From positions 806,001 to 870,000 of the forward strand of contig JANATF010000006.1 in assembly GCA_029449245.1 (NCBI GenBank): a DNA stretch of 64,000 nucleotides, given 5' to 3'. Below the pieces are notes generated by a model. The model saw only the letters and a program-made list of their open reading frames with translations, ran no database searches and was not told the DNA's origin. The position numbers and the translations under genes were made by a program. The stretch comes from Mortierella alpina. Taxonomy: Eukaryota > Mortierellomycota > Mortierellomycetes > Mortierellales > Mortierellaceae. The stretch's first letter is position 1. Every line of letters begins with the position of its first letter. Positions 1 to 12,360 of this stretch are shown here, one piece after another.

Positions 1-3000
1 ACACATAATCGAAAATGGTTAAATGAGAGAGTCTCGAGAACACAGGGAACATGTAGGATGTCATATGGATGTGCCGGAAAGAAGGACGAATATCTCCTTT
101 TCTCTCCTCTCTTTTTAAAGTTATGTTACCTTGGCCGCTTGAATGTCATGATCCAACTTGTCAAGCCTCGCCTGCGATTGCATTCGGATAGACTTCAATT
201 CCCTCTGGTGCTGCTGTCGTTCCAATTCGAGCGTCCTCTTCAGATCCTGGACGAGCGCCTCAAAGGATTGAGCGCGTTGTTCAAGGAGGGTGAAATCAGC
301 AGATCGCCGCCTATGCGTGTCAACCGTCATCGGTCCATGCTCGATAACAATTGACACAGAGGATCCACGGTTACTGCTGTTGCTGCCGGTATGACTGCTA
401 CTGCTGCTGCTGCTGGATGAAGACATGTCACTATCGTTGCCATCGGGTAGAAAAGAAGATGGACCATGGTAACCTTCTTCGTATTCGAGAACGAGCAGAC
501 GGCTGCGTAGGCGGTCGGCTTCTTCTTGTGAGGCATTCAAGTCTTCTTCAAGCTCGTCAATCTGATTTTGTGAGATGATGATGATGAAGATGATGGGAAA
601 AAAACTGTCAGTATGAAGCGAGTGTTTTTCTTTTCAGCTCCCAATGCTCGCCTCAAGTCTTGGGGATAAAATCAAGTAAGAACATTACTCGGTCTTGCTT
701 ATCGAGGCGTTCGTTGAGCAAGTTGTCTTGGAGAGTCGCCTGGTCGTTGTGGACCTTGGTCCGCCACAACAAAAAGTTTTCCTCCATCGTCACAATCTGT
801 TCCTTTGTACGATCCATCTCGTCTATGTCCAGCCAGAGCGAACAAACGAAACCATAAAAAAAAACGAAGGTGAGAGATAGCCCAAGACCTGTTTCTTCGT
901 CTTTTAACATGCCTGCTAATATCCGTCAACCCTAGGGATAAACTGAAGAGACCTTACCAACCAACTCCTTCTTTTCTTCCTCGGCGCGGGACCGCACCCG
1001 GTCCAGTTCGCTTCGAAGTGAAGCAATCTGCTTCTGAGAGTGTTCCAAGGCTTCATCCTTGCCTAGGATAGTTTTGTAAAGTTGGCTGATATACTCTCGC
1101 AGTTCAGGAACAGATCTCTATATCCGTATCCAAAAAAAAGAGATTAGACAGCAAATATATATTTTTTGACGCGAAGAGACCTTGGCTCTCTCTCTTTTTT
1201 TGTTCTTGGTGTCTGTTTGTTACCTCGGTCTTCATAAACGTGGCGTGCTGACCTAGCCGTTCTTGATCTAATCCTACAAGGCGCTGTCTTGAACTTTCCT
1301 CATTCATGAGATTGTTGTTGCTTTGAAGTCCGTGCATTATAGTCATTGGCTGCTGAAACGGCTTCAATACTCCACCACCAACACCTCCTGATCCTCCAGG
1401 TCCAGGTCTGGTGCTCATTGGACCCGAATCCGTCTCACTGCCATTGAAACCACTAGCGACTGTGGGCCGTCGCTTTCCGACCGTCGCGCCAACAACCGCG
1501 GCAGCCACCTTGGTGAGCGTGGAATGCGCTGAACTAGCGATGGATTGTGATGAGACCGTTGAACTCGAATTTGTTGTTGATGCTGGTATTGTAGTTGCCA
1601 CTGCTGATATTTGTCTTGGCGCAGATGTCCCAGTTTTGGCACTTGCTGAAAAGTCCTCAAGCGGCACAGTGTCGACGGCTGCCGCAAACGAGCTACTACT
1701 GCCACTACTGCCACTACTATTGGACTGAGCAAAAACAGAGGATGTTGAGTTGGAGGACGCGTACGAGGTACGGTTGGAATGCGCTCCCATGCTGCGGTCG
1801 ATCCTTATGGGCATGGGTAAACTTCCGATAGTCTCGTGCTTGTGGATATGGCTGCCTGGTTTCGTGTTGCTGTAGTGTATGCTATTGTTCGTGCTAGCGG
1901 TGCTGCTGCTAGCGGAGCCGCTGCGGTGGTACCCGCTGCTGTCCAGAGATGTTTTAGTCGCAGAGGAAAAAATCCTGCTCTTGCTGATGGGAGGAGGTGT
2001 CCCTGTGAGCGGTGATTTCACCAGGGCCGTTGAAGGTATGGCTGGTGCAGTAGATCTAGAAGGCGAGGAGCCTTTTGTAATTGAAGGATGATGCGGAAGA
2101 CTGCTGCTTTTGGGAATAGATGTCTTTCGTCCACGGAAAAAGTCGAACAAGGACGATGAGTGGGGTTGCTGTGGGCGTTGCTGTCTCTGAGATTTGTTGT
2201 CTACTCCTGTCACCACAATGGACACTGCCGCCGCCGCCGCTGCTGATACTGGTGATGGAGATGCCGTTAATGCTGATGTTGAACTGCCATCCTGATAATG
2301 AGAAGTAGTAGAAGGAGAATCAGTGAGCACAGATGCAGATGTAGTCGTGTGGATCTTGTTGTGTTGAGCGTCGGCTGTACTTGCTTCTCCTAGCTGATTC
2401 TCTTGTGTCTTGTCTCCTGGTGTATTTTCGGATAGAGTCGCAATTTCGAGTGGACAAAGGCTATCACTTTGCTGCTGATCATGTAACAATACCGAGTCCC
2501 TCTCGCCACCCACTGTCGCAGACGATATGGACTCAGGCACCGCAAGCGCGCCAAGATGGAAATTCTGCATGTGTAATGAGTTTCTTCCTTGATCCATTGC
2601 CTGTTCTTGGAAAGAGTTCGAATCGTCCTGCCGCCCTGACTGTTCGCGAAAAGAGGCATCACCTTCATTAGGAGACCATGAATCCACCTCTTTTGAACCT
2701 GGCTGCCACTGCTGTGTTTTCAATGGATGATGCTGGCCGCAGTGGGCTTGTTCGTTCCCACTCTTGTTGAATTCCGTACCATCTCCTTTGTCCTCGTTCC
2801 TGTCCAAAGGATACTCTGTCATGTCAATCATCGTCGCGTCCTTGAACGACGGCGCCTGATGCGCCGGATGTTTGTTGCTAGAGATATTAGGATCGCTGTC
2901 GATGTGATAGAGTTGGAGTATGTGTGACTTATTGTCACGGTCGCCATGGTATGGAGCATCATCCTCGTTAGGTTGGTTTGTGGTGACTGCATCGTTCTCC

Positions 3001-3140
3001 TGCACTGACTTGGCTGGGTTGACTGACGGAGATGAAGACGATGGTATGAGTGATGTTGGACGGGGCCGCTGATTAGGAGCTATATGAACCAATACTTGGT
3101 CCTGAGGGCGAGAGTGGGCGTTATGAGCACTGGGCGACAT
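1..3140 (-). CDS. Ser-rich disordered protein with C-terminal coiled coil (partial, runs off left edge)
   Basis: The start is the ATG at 3140-3138 (CAAATG context). Exons read 3140-1224, 1117-958, 822-689 and 561-130, all joining in phase. A donor (AAG|GTAACA) at 129 shows that at least one more exon lies at or beyond the window edge. The first ~639 residues are low complexity (Ser, Gln, Asn, Thr, short Ala and Gly runs) with no recognisable fold. From about residue 640 the sequence becomes a Leu/Glu/Lys/Arg heptad-rich coiled coil spread over exons 2-4, broken by a run of ten Ser. This looks like a cytoskeletal or scaffold type of protein, but I do not recognise the family and assign no function. 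Confidence 0.75.
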
Positions 3141-3991
3141 TTGGGTGATCTTTGACGCCGTCTTTTACGTTTGTGAAGAAGGAAGGTGAGATGAGAGCGC
3201 AGAATGGATAAGAAAAAAATACAAATGAAGGGTTAGGAACAGGAGCGGAGGCCAAAGAGACACAAAGGATCCATAGGATGATAAAGAGTGAGAAAAGCGA
3301 GAGAGAGAGAGAGGGAGAGAGAGGTCTCAAAAAGTCTTTTCTTAGCATAGATGCTCGGAAAAGTGAGCACCCATTCATCCCAGATGCCAGAAACACATCA
3401 GGCGAGTCGGCCCTGAACAAGGCACGTCTTACTTTCGTTAAGGTTCAAGACCATGGCTGCCATGTTTGTTCTAACTATGACTGGGTAAAAGATGTTGCCA
3501 CATGGATGCTCCAATCCTCCCAGAACAAGGGCTTTTTCGCCCATTGAGGAAGAATTGAGATAGAATATTCATCCATCTGTCCTGGCGCTGATCGGTCCCA
3601 GCTCGGATCCCTCACACCCGACTATGGCATCGGCGTAAACGGGAACAGCAAAATTGACCGTAGAAAATCCGGTTTCTAGCTGGCTTGGACCTCCTTTTTC
3701 CTCACAAGCAACACATCCTTTCGATCTGCGGTCTACTTTTATAGGAAGGGGATATACCGTAGATCTATCAATCCTGCTGAGTGCGCCAGCGGTCTGTCAA
3801 CTTTTATTCGCACTATCTCTCGTGGCCTTACTCAATGAGTTCATGGACTCTGTTGCAATGGACAGCTTATGCTCAGATTGCATCAAGGTACCCGAACTAT
3901 GCTGCGCGCGGGTAAAGTCTTCCTCAATGTTTTTGAACTGCATTCATTTATTCAACAAAAGAAGTATGGCTCTCTGTGGCGTCGTGAATGA
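3141..3991. other. Intergenic, purine-rich stretch, no gene seen
   Basis: This lies upstream of the coiled-coil gene and downstream of the PB1/UBA gene, both on the minus strand. It has a GAGA-rich segment near 3285-3325. ORFs here are short and lack splice or codon support. Confidence 0.6.
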
Positions 3992-6900
3992 TCACTGCCC
4001 GATCAGAAACTCAACAATCGCCTCAACCTCGCCCCCAAAATCCTGCATAACCGTTCGGAGCTCAGCAGTGTCCTCAAATCCCATATCCACAATTGTTCGC
4101 AGCTCGTTCTCAAACTCGAAAGGATCCGCAAATGGGTTCATGCCAGTCATCGCCGGCATGACCACCTCAGGCTCAGGCTCTGGGACCGGTGGGGCAGGAA
4201 CAGCGGGGGATGGAGTCACAATCGCCGCGGGTCTTGCAGGAGGCGCAGCGCGGATACGGGCGCGGACGGGTACGCGGACTATTGGCACTGTCGGAAAACC
4301 TCCAGGGGTACTCGGGAACGAACCAACATGGCTCAAAGGTCGTGCTCGCGACACCATCTGCTCCACGCGTTGTGCTGCTTGCTCTCGCCGCATCTGGTCC
4401 AGCGTCTGGCGCTGCTCTTCAATGATGTTTCGTTGCTCCAAGATGGATTGCTTTTGCAGAGCAAGCTCCTGTCGACGACGCTCATGAGCACCCAGACTAG
4501 TAGTGGCAGTGTCCGAACTCAAGACTGAAGTCTGAGCGTCGCCATGGACATTATGGATGGTCTGGTGACGTTTCAATTTCAATTTTTCGCCAGAGTTGCC
4601 ATCTTGGGCATCAGTTCCACGACCGAGACGCAGCGATGACGAGCGGCAAAGTCCTCGAGAGCCATTCTGCCGGGAGTCGAGACTGGCCGGGAAAGAACCG
4701 GGGGTTGGGGTCACTTGCGCTGGGTGCTCTGTCAAGTGGGTGTACAATGACGTAGGTTCCTCATCTTCAGCGATCTCGGCCTTCTCGCCTCCATTATCGT
4801 TCCAGACCCAACCAAACTTTGCTCGTGTGGATGGAGGTTGATGATGCTCAGCACCATCATCAGGAAGACGGGTCCATGACCAACCGACCTTGACGTGTGA
4901 CATCTCGGGCTGTCGAGGGAACGAGCCGGGCATGTGCGAGGACGATGCCGACTGATTGCTCATATCGCCGGAGACATCCACAAGCAATGTTGGCTCCTTG
5001 GCAACAGCTTTTCCCTTGTTGTCCTTGTTCTTCTCATCTTTGATCGAGTCCATACCTTCCTCAAAGAAAGGGGACTCGATATCATGAACAACAGGCCGGC
5101 CAAGATCGGAGGCAGGCGTGGCAGACTGAAGGGGGGCACTAGGGAAGGGTGATGGTCTTGAGCTGTGGACAGTGTTGCTCCTTCCGAGGCAACGGGACGG
5201 GTCAGCCACAGGGGGTGAGAAGGCCCAGGGTATGGAGGGCATGGAGGGCATGGAGGGTAAGGGGACGGCAGGCGTAAACGACGCCATGGACGTAGGAGGC
5301 GTCTCTAGATTCACGTCCCCATGGCTGTGGTGCTGATGGTTCTGATTGTGCTGGTAGGCCCGCTCGTAGAAATGGTTCCTGCGAGCATGGTGTAGGAAGA
5401 ACGGCGAAGGGTGGCCGTAGTGATGAGTAAAGGAGGGTCTGTTGCAGTTTGGGTATTGATGCTGGCGACGTTGATGTTGTCCAAAAATCGAATTGCCTCC
5501 GCACGTGGGGAAAGTGTTGGTCTCGCCCGCAGGAAAACTGGGGGGTCCGGGAGCCTGGGTGGCACTTTCCTGCACTTTAGAAGCCACCTCTTGGGCCCTC
5601 TCCTGGATGTGAGACGCAGCCTCCTGTGCTTGGGCCGCAACTTGCTGACCGGCTTGTTGTGCGTTTTGAGCCGCAATCTGGGCCTGTGTTTGCAGATAGC
5701 CGGCGAACGATTCGACATTGACCTTAACGTTGCTCAAGATCTATCAGGCGGTGGAAAAAAACGGCACAGCGTTAGTCAGCGAAGGTTTGCAAAGTGAACA
5801 CTGCCCTCGTGTGACGAAAGAAAAACTGCCAGTAGCTATTTACCTTGGTCATGATGCTTCCAGTCATTGAGACGAGCTGTGGGTTATTCTGGATGATGTC
5901 CTGGAACTCCTTGACTAGCAATTGGAGTTGCTCGATCAGGGCATTATCATCCATAGATGGACCTCTGTCGCTGGTCGAGGTAGAGGCGGTCGCGGTCGAG
6001 GGCGCCGCTGGCTCGGTTGGTAGGACCGGGTCAACTTGTTCAAGGACAGGCTCCGCTCGTTGCTCTACGGCTTGCTCGTGCTGCGCCGTGGCAGTGGAGG
6101 ACGATTCCGAAGCGTCCACGTCGTGGTCAATACGTAGCGTCTCGAATCCCAGCAATGGCGTCGTCTCGTCGATGAAGCACTTTTGAGAGCGTGTTGCCAA
6201 TGTCTCGTAGTGCACGACAGCTGCGGCGACAGACCCTGCTTGGGGAGTGTCGGGTTCCTGATCATCCTCTGCCTGGTCGTAATGGCTCTGCTCCATGCAT
6301 CCTGCATCTGACTGATCGTCGCTGTAATCTTCGACAGTCGTTCGAGTGTTACCCAAAACAGAGCTCGTGAAGACGGGAGCATCGAGCTTGTAGGCCTCCA
6401 ATTGCTCCATTTCCTTATGCAGTCGCAGTGCTTCGTCAAGGTCGCGCTGAGGGTACGAAATACTTTCGTCCAGGGTGCCATTGTCTAAGAAGTGGGTCTC
6501 ATGGTGTCCGCTGCTCGAATGCAACTCCTGGCTATCCTCCAGTTCGATAAGTGAGACGTCGTCACTCTGATCGGACCCGTAAATGCTGCTGGGCTGGTAA
6601 CGAGGTCTGCTCAGAGGCGAGGCGATGGTGTCAGAGGCAATGGTGGATGCCAGGTCGACCTGGCCGATGCCACTGTAGGTTTGGTTGAGGCCACTCAGCC
6701 AGCAGGACGTTAACTGAGGAAGAGGATCGCCCATGATCGAGCTTGAGCACGAGGTGGCGATCGAGGAGGGTGGGGACTCTTGGTAGGAGACGGACACCTC
6801 AAACTTGACGGGCGCGATGTGGCTAAAGAGCGCATGCATTGCGAGAACATCGTCGAGCTCGCCGTCCGTGTTGAGCTTGATCACGTCTCCTTCCTCGTCC

Positions 6901-7767
6901 TTGTACTGCACGTCGAGCACGGCGTTCGGCGGCAGGCTGTAGACGATGCGGATCTAATTTAGAGTGGGAAGCAGGGTTTTGTTAGAACTGCAATGCATCA
7001 GGACTGGTGGGGGCATGTGCCCAGCCATGACGGTGTTGATATGGTGTGATGGCAAGCTGAAGGTTGCTTGGATATGATTGCTTGGATGTCCATATATGAT
7101 ATGGCTGTGTAGATGCATGGATAGATGAATGTGTATGGGTGTATGGATGTATGGACGTATGGAGGATATAGTTGGACGCGTGAGTGTGCAGAAGGAAAGG
7201 GCGATATCGACCTAGACTGCTTCGTGTTGCATTGGCGCAGTGGTAGGTTCAGAGGCGTGAAACGGTATCAAAGGGGATGCGTGCAGATTGCGTTTGAGGA
7301 GAGTGCGGTTACACCAGTGGGCTGTGGGAGGGGGAGGAGGAAGATGACGAGGGGGAGAGAGCCATCTCTGTGGCCATGGCCCCATGCCCCATATCACGTA
7401 GACTATGCCGCGTATCCCTGTATCCCCGCGTCGGTACGATGGAGACAGGTCTACGCCCAGACAGTGAATGCGAGAGCAAAGGTGCCAGTCACGGCCAAAG
7501 ACAGGAGAGCCTCACAGTCGACCCATGGCGAGTGCCAAGCCAAAACTATTTTGGCGTGCGCCAAGCACCGTGCAAAAAGGAAGGACCAACACTCCTCCAC
7601 GCACTCGCATGTTTGTACGTAAGCCAGATGGAATACACGAGTGCAGTTGATGTGCGTGCTCGCCTTACCTTGTCCTCAAAGTCCCGCCACAGCGCAGGGC
7701 GACCCACGAGGAAGCGACGGAAGGCGCCATTCAGGCTGACCTTGCATGGGCTCGGGCTCGTGTCCAT
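3992..7767 (-). CDS. PB1- and UBA-domain protein, p62/NBR1-like selective autophagy receptor candidate
   Basis: Three exons, 7767-7669, 6953-5844 and 5740-3992, join in phase 0 and give 985 residues. Exon 1 plus the start of exon 2 form a PB1 domain (about residues 5-85): a basic first half followed, across a 715-bp intron, by an acidic OPCA-like loop (DEEGD, DGELDD). The last ~43 residues are a UBA domain (MGFED and DFGGEVEAIVEFL motifs). Between them lie disordered acidic sequence, a short coiled coil and two related K-x-G-W-x-W motifs (codons near 4895-4870 and 4823-4800); the first contains WTRL, a WxxL LC3-interacting pattern. PB1 at the N-terminus plus UBA at the C-terminus is the layout of p62/SQSTM1 and NBR1, which bridge ubiquitylated cargo to Atg8. 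No Cys-rich ZZ finger or FW domain is visible, so the receptor role is inference. Confidence 0.8.
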
Positions 7768-8568
7768 GACGTGAAGACTGAGAGAGGCGCAGTTGGTGGC
7801 ACGGCCAGGCTACGTGGCTAGAGAGAAGGAACTGGGACGAAGGGGAAGAAGCGGACAGACAGACAGACTGTGTGCAGAGAGGGTATGAGAGGACGAGAGG
7901 GGGTGTGTCCGTGTACAGTGTAAGGCAGAGAGAAGGAGAGTGAGGGTGCGAGAAGTGAGAGAATGAGAGAATGAGAGAATGAGAGAATGAGAGAATGAGA
8001 GAATGCGGGGCGGACGAGACAAATAAAAGCAAAGGCAGGAATGGGGGCGAAGAGGGAACGGAAGGAAAGAGGGAAGAGGAGCGAAAGAGACAAAGAGGAA
8101 TGGGGAGAGAGGGCGAAGGAGAGACGACGGGCGAGACTGCAACAGAGAGGGGCGTGTGTGAGTGTGTGTGTATGATATGCGCCCACACTGCACCCACTGC
8201 ACCACCGCACTCACTGCACTCACTGGTGCACACCTGCACTCGACTCCAAACCACCCGACAGCTCACCCTGCAAGGCCTCCTTGCACCTTGGCCGGTCTGA
8301 CTTACGCAATAGACAGAGAGCCAGACAGCCAGGCTACAGCAGGTGCGCCTCGCTGCTCTGCAAAACCCTCGTTGCCAAGACTTTCCTTCCGCCATCCTCA
8401 GGAGCGTGCGTGATACAGCCCTTTTCCTGCCTGCCAAAAGGCAAACCAACGCTTTCCGCAGACACCCAAAAAAGAAAAGCGTTTCAAAAAGAACACAACA
8501 TACGTGGCGAAGTTTACTTCCCAGCCAATTTGGACCCCTAGCAACTAAAGTCGAGACCGCCGCCGCCT
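7768..8568. other. Intergenic, purine-rich promoter side of the PB1/UBA gene
   Basis: It holds the octamer array and a long G/A-rich plus strand (7830-8170), followed by CACTGCAC-type direct repeats around 8185-8240. Long ORFs here are low-complexity shadows. No gene is supported. Confidence 0.6.
7957..8004. repeat. Octamer microsatellite (GAGAGAAT)6
   Basis: Six perfect head-to-tail copies of GAGAGAAT, followed by GCGG. Confidence 0.95.
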
Positions 8569-10604
8569 TCAATCGGCTTTGGCAAGTCCCTCGGGACGGA
8601 TATCCGCTCCAGTGTCTCCCAGCTTCTTGGCAAGTGCATACACTGCTGCAGATCCCAGGATCATGGACACATACGGGTGGTTAGCAATGAATCCAAACGC
8701 AGACGAGATCCGTCCTGAAAGCTGCCGGAACAACTTTTGCATGTACGAAAGCATCGACTGCTCTTCCAGGCTGCCTGTCTCCACTCCAGCAATGTACTCC
8801 AGCAGCGCCTCTTCCTCCAGTGGCACACGGCGACCATCCGCTCCATGAGGGTAATACACCTCCTCCAGACTGTTGACCGCCATGATCACTGGCAAGTTCA
8901 AAACTTCAACACGCAGTGCGTTCTTGATGTAGTTGGTCCATTTGGTCGCATCCAATGTGGCGAAGCGCAGGGGCCGCCCATTCAGCAGTGAACGCTGTCC
9001 ACTGTTCAGTCCAGTGTTGTACTTGTGTGCAACCTCGATCAGAGCCCGACGAGCAACAGCGCTCGAGGCTTTGGACGGATCCAAGAGACCCAGAACTACC
9101 CATCCAGGCGCATTCAAGACTGCAGCCGAATTGCTGTTCGTGAGGAAGGGAACAAGGGATGTCTTGGAACGTCCGATCCACGCCTGCACTGCCTGTGAGT
9201 CCGAGAGTGAGCCTCGGTAGTCGTATTGGCGGTTGTCCTTGAGGGCGACGAGTGCTGGCAACTTGTTGATGGAAAGTGCACGGGCGATGGCAGGGTCTGT
9301 AGCAGACTTGATCGTGACCTGTTCATAAAAGATCTGGGATTGCTTTTCCATGAGCGCGGTGATATCATTGCTGGTGCTGGCATCATGGACGTAGATGAAG
9401 GTCACATCGGGTCCGTTCTTGATGTCCTCAAGGTCTGCCAGAGTAATGGTCTTGATCGATGGCCTATGTATATACACGACAAATTGAAGGTCATTGGCAT
9501 ACCCGCATGAGGTGGCCACTGTAAAAATGAATATCATCCGACTTACTCTGTAGCACCCAAGGCAAAGGCTGTCAGGGCTTCGAGCGATCGCTTCTTGTCA
9601 AATTCCGTTGCTTGTTGATGCTGGTGCAGTTTGATGGTTGGGTACCCGCGAACCTTCTGTGACTTGCAGACAAGTTCGTTGGCAGGACAATCGACCTTGG
9701 CAACGTTCACTTTGTTCTTCAGGGCCTTAGCCAGTTCCTCGTACACGGGGGCAAGAGCCTTGCAGTGACCACACCATGGTGCATAGTACTCGACCAACCA
9801 AGGCTGGCCATTATTCAAACTGCTCTCATATGTCTTGGTATCCAGAACGATCACTTGCCCGTCTGGATTAGGAGCGACGACAGCATTTTCCTCCGCCTTA
9901 GAGACGACATACTGGCTCAGCTCAGCAACGGTTCTCCCGCCGTCGTAGTCAGCAATGATCTTTCCTGAATTGAAGCTTTGGCAATATTGGAAGTAGTGTT
10001 AGAAAAAAGAAAAAAAGCGTGGATCATCTCATAAAAGCCCTTGCATAGTCGCAACGCCCGTGCTTACAGCTTCATAGTAGGGTAACCAGTAACACCATTT
10101 TCATCGCAGATGTCGCCCTCAACAAGGCAGTTGACTTCAGCAATCTTGAAGTTTTTTGTCTTTTCCAAGTGTTGGTGATCAACTGCAACCTGTTCCCAAG
10201 CAGGCGCTATGATAATGCGTCGCGGGATGACAAGCAATCAAAGATTAGGAAGCAAGAACAAGGCAGGGTCCGAATGTGTATGGCGACCGTGGCTGCAAAC
10301 TCATCTTTACCGAGTCTCTGGCAATGACCGCACTGTGGCGAATAAAACTTGACAAAGCTAGCAGATGGTCAAGAGTATGGAGATCTCGGTAAGGCAGTTT
10401 CCAACTGTTTACGTTGTTCGACCCGCCTCGGATTGCGTGTCTGTCCAGGCACACGGCAAGTGATCCTTACGTGGTGCCTTGCGCAATGGTGGAAGCAAAG
10501 TCGGCGCCCGTCAAGCTCTTTGAGGCCTCTGATGCCTCAACGGTGTGCAAGGAAGCACCCGCAGCGATGAGTAGCACTGTGGCGAGTGCCTTTCGTAGGA
10601 ACAT
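8569..10604 (-). CDS. Membrane-anchored protein disulfide isomerase with two CGHC thioredoxin domains
   Basis: Exons are 10604-10471, 10357-10311, 10206-10068, 9975-9547 and 9463-8569; the phases agree and give 547 residues. Residues 1-24 are a hydrophobic signal peptide ending in VEA. Two thioredoxin-type domains carry CGHC active sites at 54-57 and 175-178, each with a downstream cis-Pro motif (GYPT). Two redox-inactive thioredoxin-like regions follow, then a single membrane helix at about 508-528 and a short tail without an ER-retrieval tetrapeptide. Such proteins form and rearrange disulfides in the ER; a TM-anchored fungal PDI resembles the Eps1/TMX group. The gene shares a 193-bp divergent promoter with the ketopantoate reductase gene. 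Confidence 0.9.
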
Positions 10605-10797
10605 TGCAAGAACGGGGAGATGGATGTGGTTGAGAGAAGAGCGGGAGCCGCGAAGAATGCGAGAATGAAGTCAAGGGGGAACGTGTGTCCAAGCAACTCT
10701 GCGTTAAATAGACTGCAAGTCACAGCGCAACGATTCTCTTTCAAACCTCCGCCAGATCGCATCCAAGTGGCATTCGACGAATCAGGAGATCGACACC
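10605..10797. promoter_or_regulatory. Short divergent promoter between PDI and ketopantoate reductase genes
   Basis: Only 193 bp separate the two opposed start codons, so both core promoters must lie here. I see no clear TATA box. Confidence 0.6.
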
Positions 10798-12243
10798 ATG
10801 ACCAAGGTGCCCTACAGGCCACTGGCCCCCCGATTCCACATCCTCGGCCCAGGCGGGATCGGATCGCTGTTCGCCTACTACTTTCACAGGCACCACATCC
10901 CATTCACACTCTTTCAGCGCAAGGCTCCGCCGCCCACTCCGCCCTCGCTCACCAACAAGACCAACTCGAACACGCCCACCACTCTCAAGTACATGAACCT
11001 CGCTGCTCTTGACACCGCATCTGTCGAACCACAGGTCGTGGACGGCGTCGATTGGGAGCCGTTGTATCCGATCATTGACAAGGAACTCTTCCGATACGAC
11101 CCCGTCTACAACGAGCTCTCAAGATCGCCGATCCACCGGCTTCTCGTCACCACCAAGACCTACCAAACTGTCGAAGCCATTTCCAAGATCCGACACCGAC
11201 TCAGACCATGGACTACCATCGTGCTTATGCAAAACGGAATGGGTGTACGGGAAGAGATCTGTGAGTCAATGGGATGGACCGATAACGACGCCGAGAGACC
11301 CAACTTTGTGCAAGGAATCATCTCCCATGGAGCTCAAAAGATGGGGGATACCATCGTCCACACAGGAAGAGGACACGTTTGGCTAGCCCCGATCGTCGAT
11401 ACACCACCAACACCACCACCCGTAGCATCTGGATCCATCAAAGACAAACAGGATCCATCATCTTCAACTGTCGAGAAATCACTGCCGAAAAAATCACCAC
11501 CGAAACTGGATGCAACAACCCTTGCCGACATTGGCTCTCTCCTTCAAAAGCCCGATGACGGTTCCTTGTTCCCGACCCTGATGGAACCCTCCAAGGCCGT
11601 CCGTTCTACCAAATATCCATACACCAATCCCTCGACATTTGTCGCACCCTTCACGGACGCGCCATTTTCGTCGTTTTATGTTCAACCCTCATCCCCCGAG
11701 CATCTGCGTAACCTAAGGACACGCTCTCTCTATGAAACCCTCGCGGCATTCCAACTACTTTCAGCAGACATGGATTTGAAGATCCTCATGCCGGAACATC
11801 TGCTGGCTCTCCAACTCTCCAAACTGGTCGTTAACGCCTGTGTGAATCCTGTGGCGACACTTTTGGAGGCGACCAATGGCACGCTGATCGACTCTGCAGA
11901 GGCGCACCAAGCTGTCAAGGACCTGATCAAGGAGTCCTTGTCCATATTGGATCATTCTAAAGAGTATCAAGCCCTGGACAAACCTTTGAGGGACGAGTTC
12001 TTGACGCTTGAAAGTCTGACAGAGACAACCGAGGCCATCCTTAGGGCCACAAAGCCAAACCGATGCTCGACTCTGCAGGATTATCTGAAGGGCTCGCAGC
12101 AGTGCGAAATCGACTACATGAACGGATATCTCATCAAGATGGCCGAGAGATATGGCCGTCCAGCGCCACTGAACAAGATGGTGACGGAAAAGGTCAAGGA
12201 CAAGTTTGCATCCCCTAGAAAGAATCCCATGCCTGTAGAATAG
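10798..12243 (+). CDS. PAN5: 2-dehydropantoate 2-reductase (ketopantoate reductase, ApbA/PanE family)
   Basis: A single uninterrupted exon of 481 residues. The N-terminus has the Rossmann NADPH-binding motif GPGGIG (residues 17-22) after a beta strand. The family's QNGMG motif follows, and the C-terminal ApbA domain is recognisable by NACVNP and a later ATNGTL. The enzyme reduces ketopantoate to pantoate with NADPH in pantothenate and coenzyme A synthesis. It is longer than bacterial PanE (~300 residues): the N-terminal domain is interrupted by low-complexity Pro/Ser/Lys-rich segments (around residues 35-60 and 200-245), as in fungal homologues. The symbol follows the yeast PAN5 gene; orthology is inferred from domain content. 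Confidence 0.88.
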   Translation: MTKVPYRPLAPRFHILGPGGIGSLFAYYFHRHHIPFTLFQRKAPPPTPPSLTNKTNSNTPTTLKYMNLAALDTASVEPQVVDGVDWEPLYPIIDKELFRYDPVYNELSRSPIHRLLVTTKTYQTVEAISKIRHRLRPWTTIVLMQNGMGVREEICESMGWTDNDAERPNFVQGIISHGAQKMGDTIVHTGRGHVWLAPIVDTPPTPPPVASGSIKDKQDPSSSTVEKSLPKKSPPKLDATTLADIGSLLQKPDDGSLFPTLMEPSKAVRSTKYPYTNPSTFVAPFTDAPFSSFYVQPSSPEHLRNLRTRSLYETLAAFQLLSADMDLKILMPEHLLALQLSKLVVNACVNPVATLLEATNGTLIDSAEAHQAVKDLIKESLSILDHSKEYQALDKPLRDEFLTLESLTETTEAILRATKPNRCSTLQDYLKGSQQCEIDYMNGYLIKMAERYGRPAPLNKMVTEKVKDKFASPRKNPMPVE

Positions 12244-12360
12244 CCTCCAGTAATACAAATTGATAGAATTATTTTCCTCCGCATTGGGCTGTGAAATGCT
12301 TCTTGACGGATAGTACATTACTGCATGTTTTTATGTTTTGTGTGGGTGTGCTGCTAAAAT

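Noticed and set aside
5411-5797. 128-codon plus-strand frame inside the PB1/UBA gene
   Set aside because: Antisense to a supported exon, with no independent evidence.
7676-8572. 298-codon minus-strand frame overlapping the PB1/UBA start
   Set aside because: Low-complexity Ser/Leu/Pro from the purine-rich tract; the PB1 exon is in a different frame with a proper donor.
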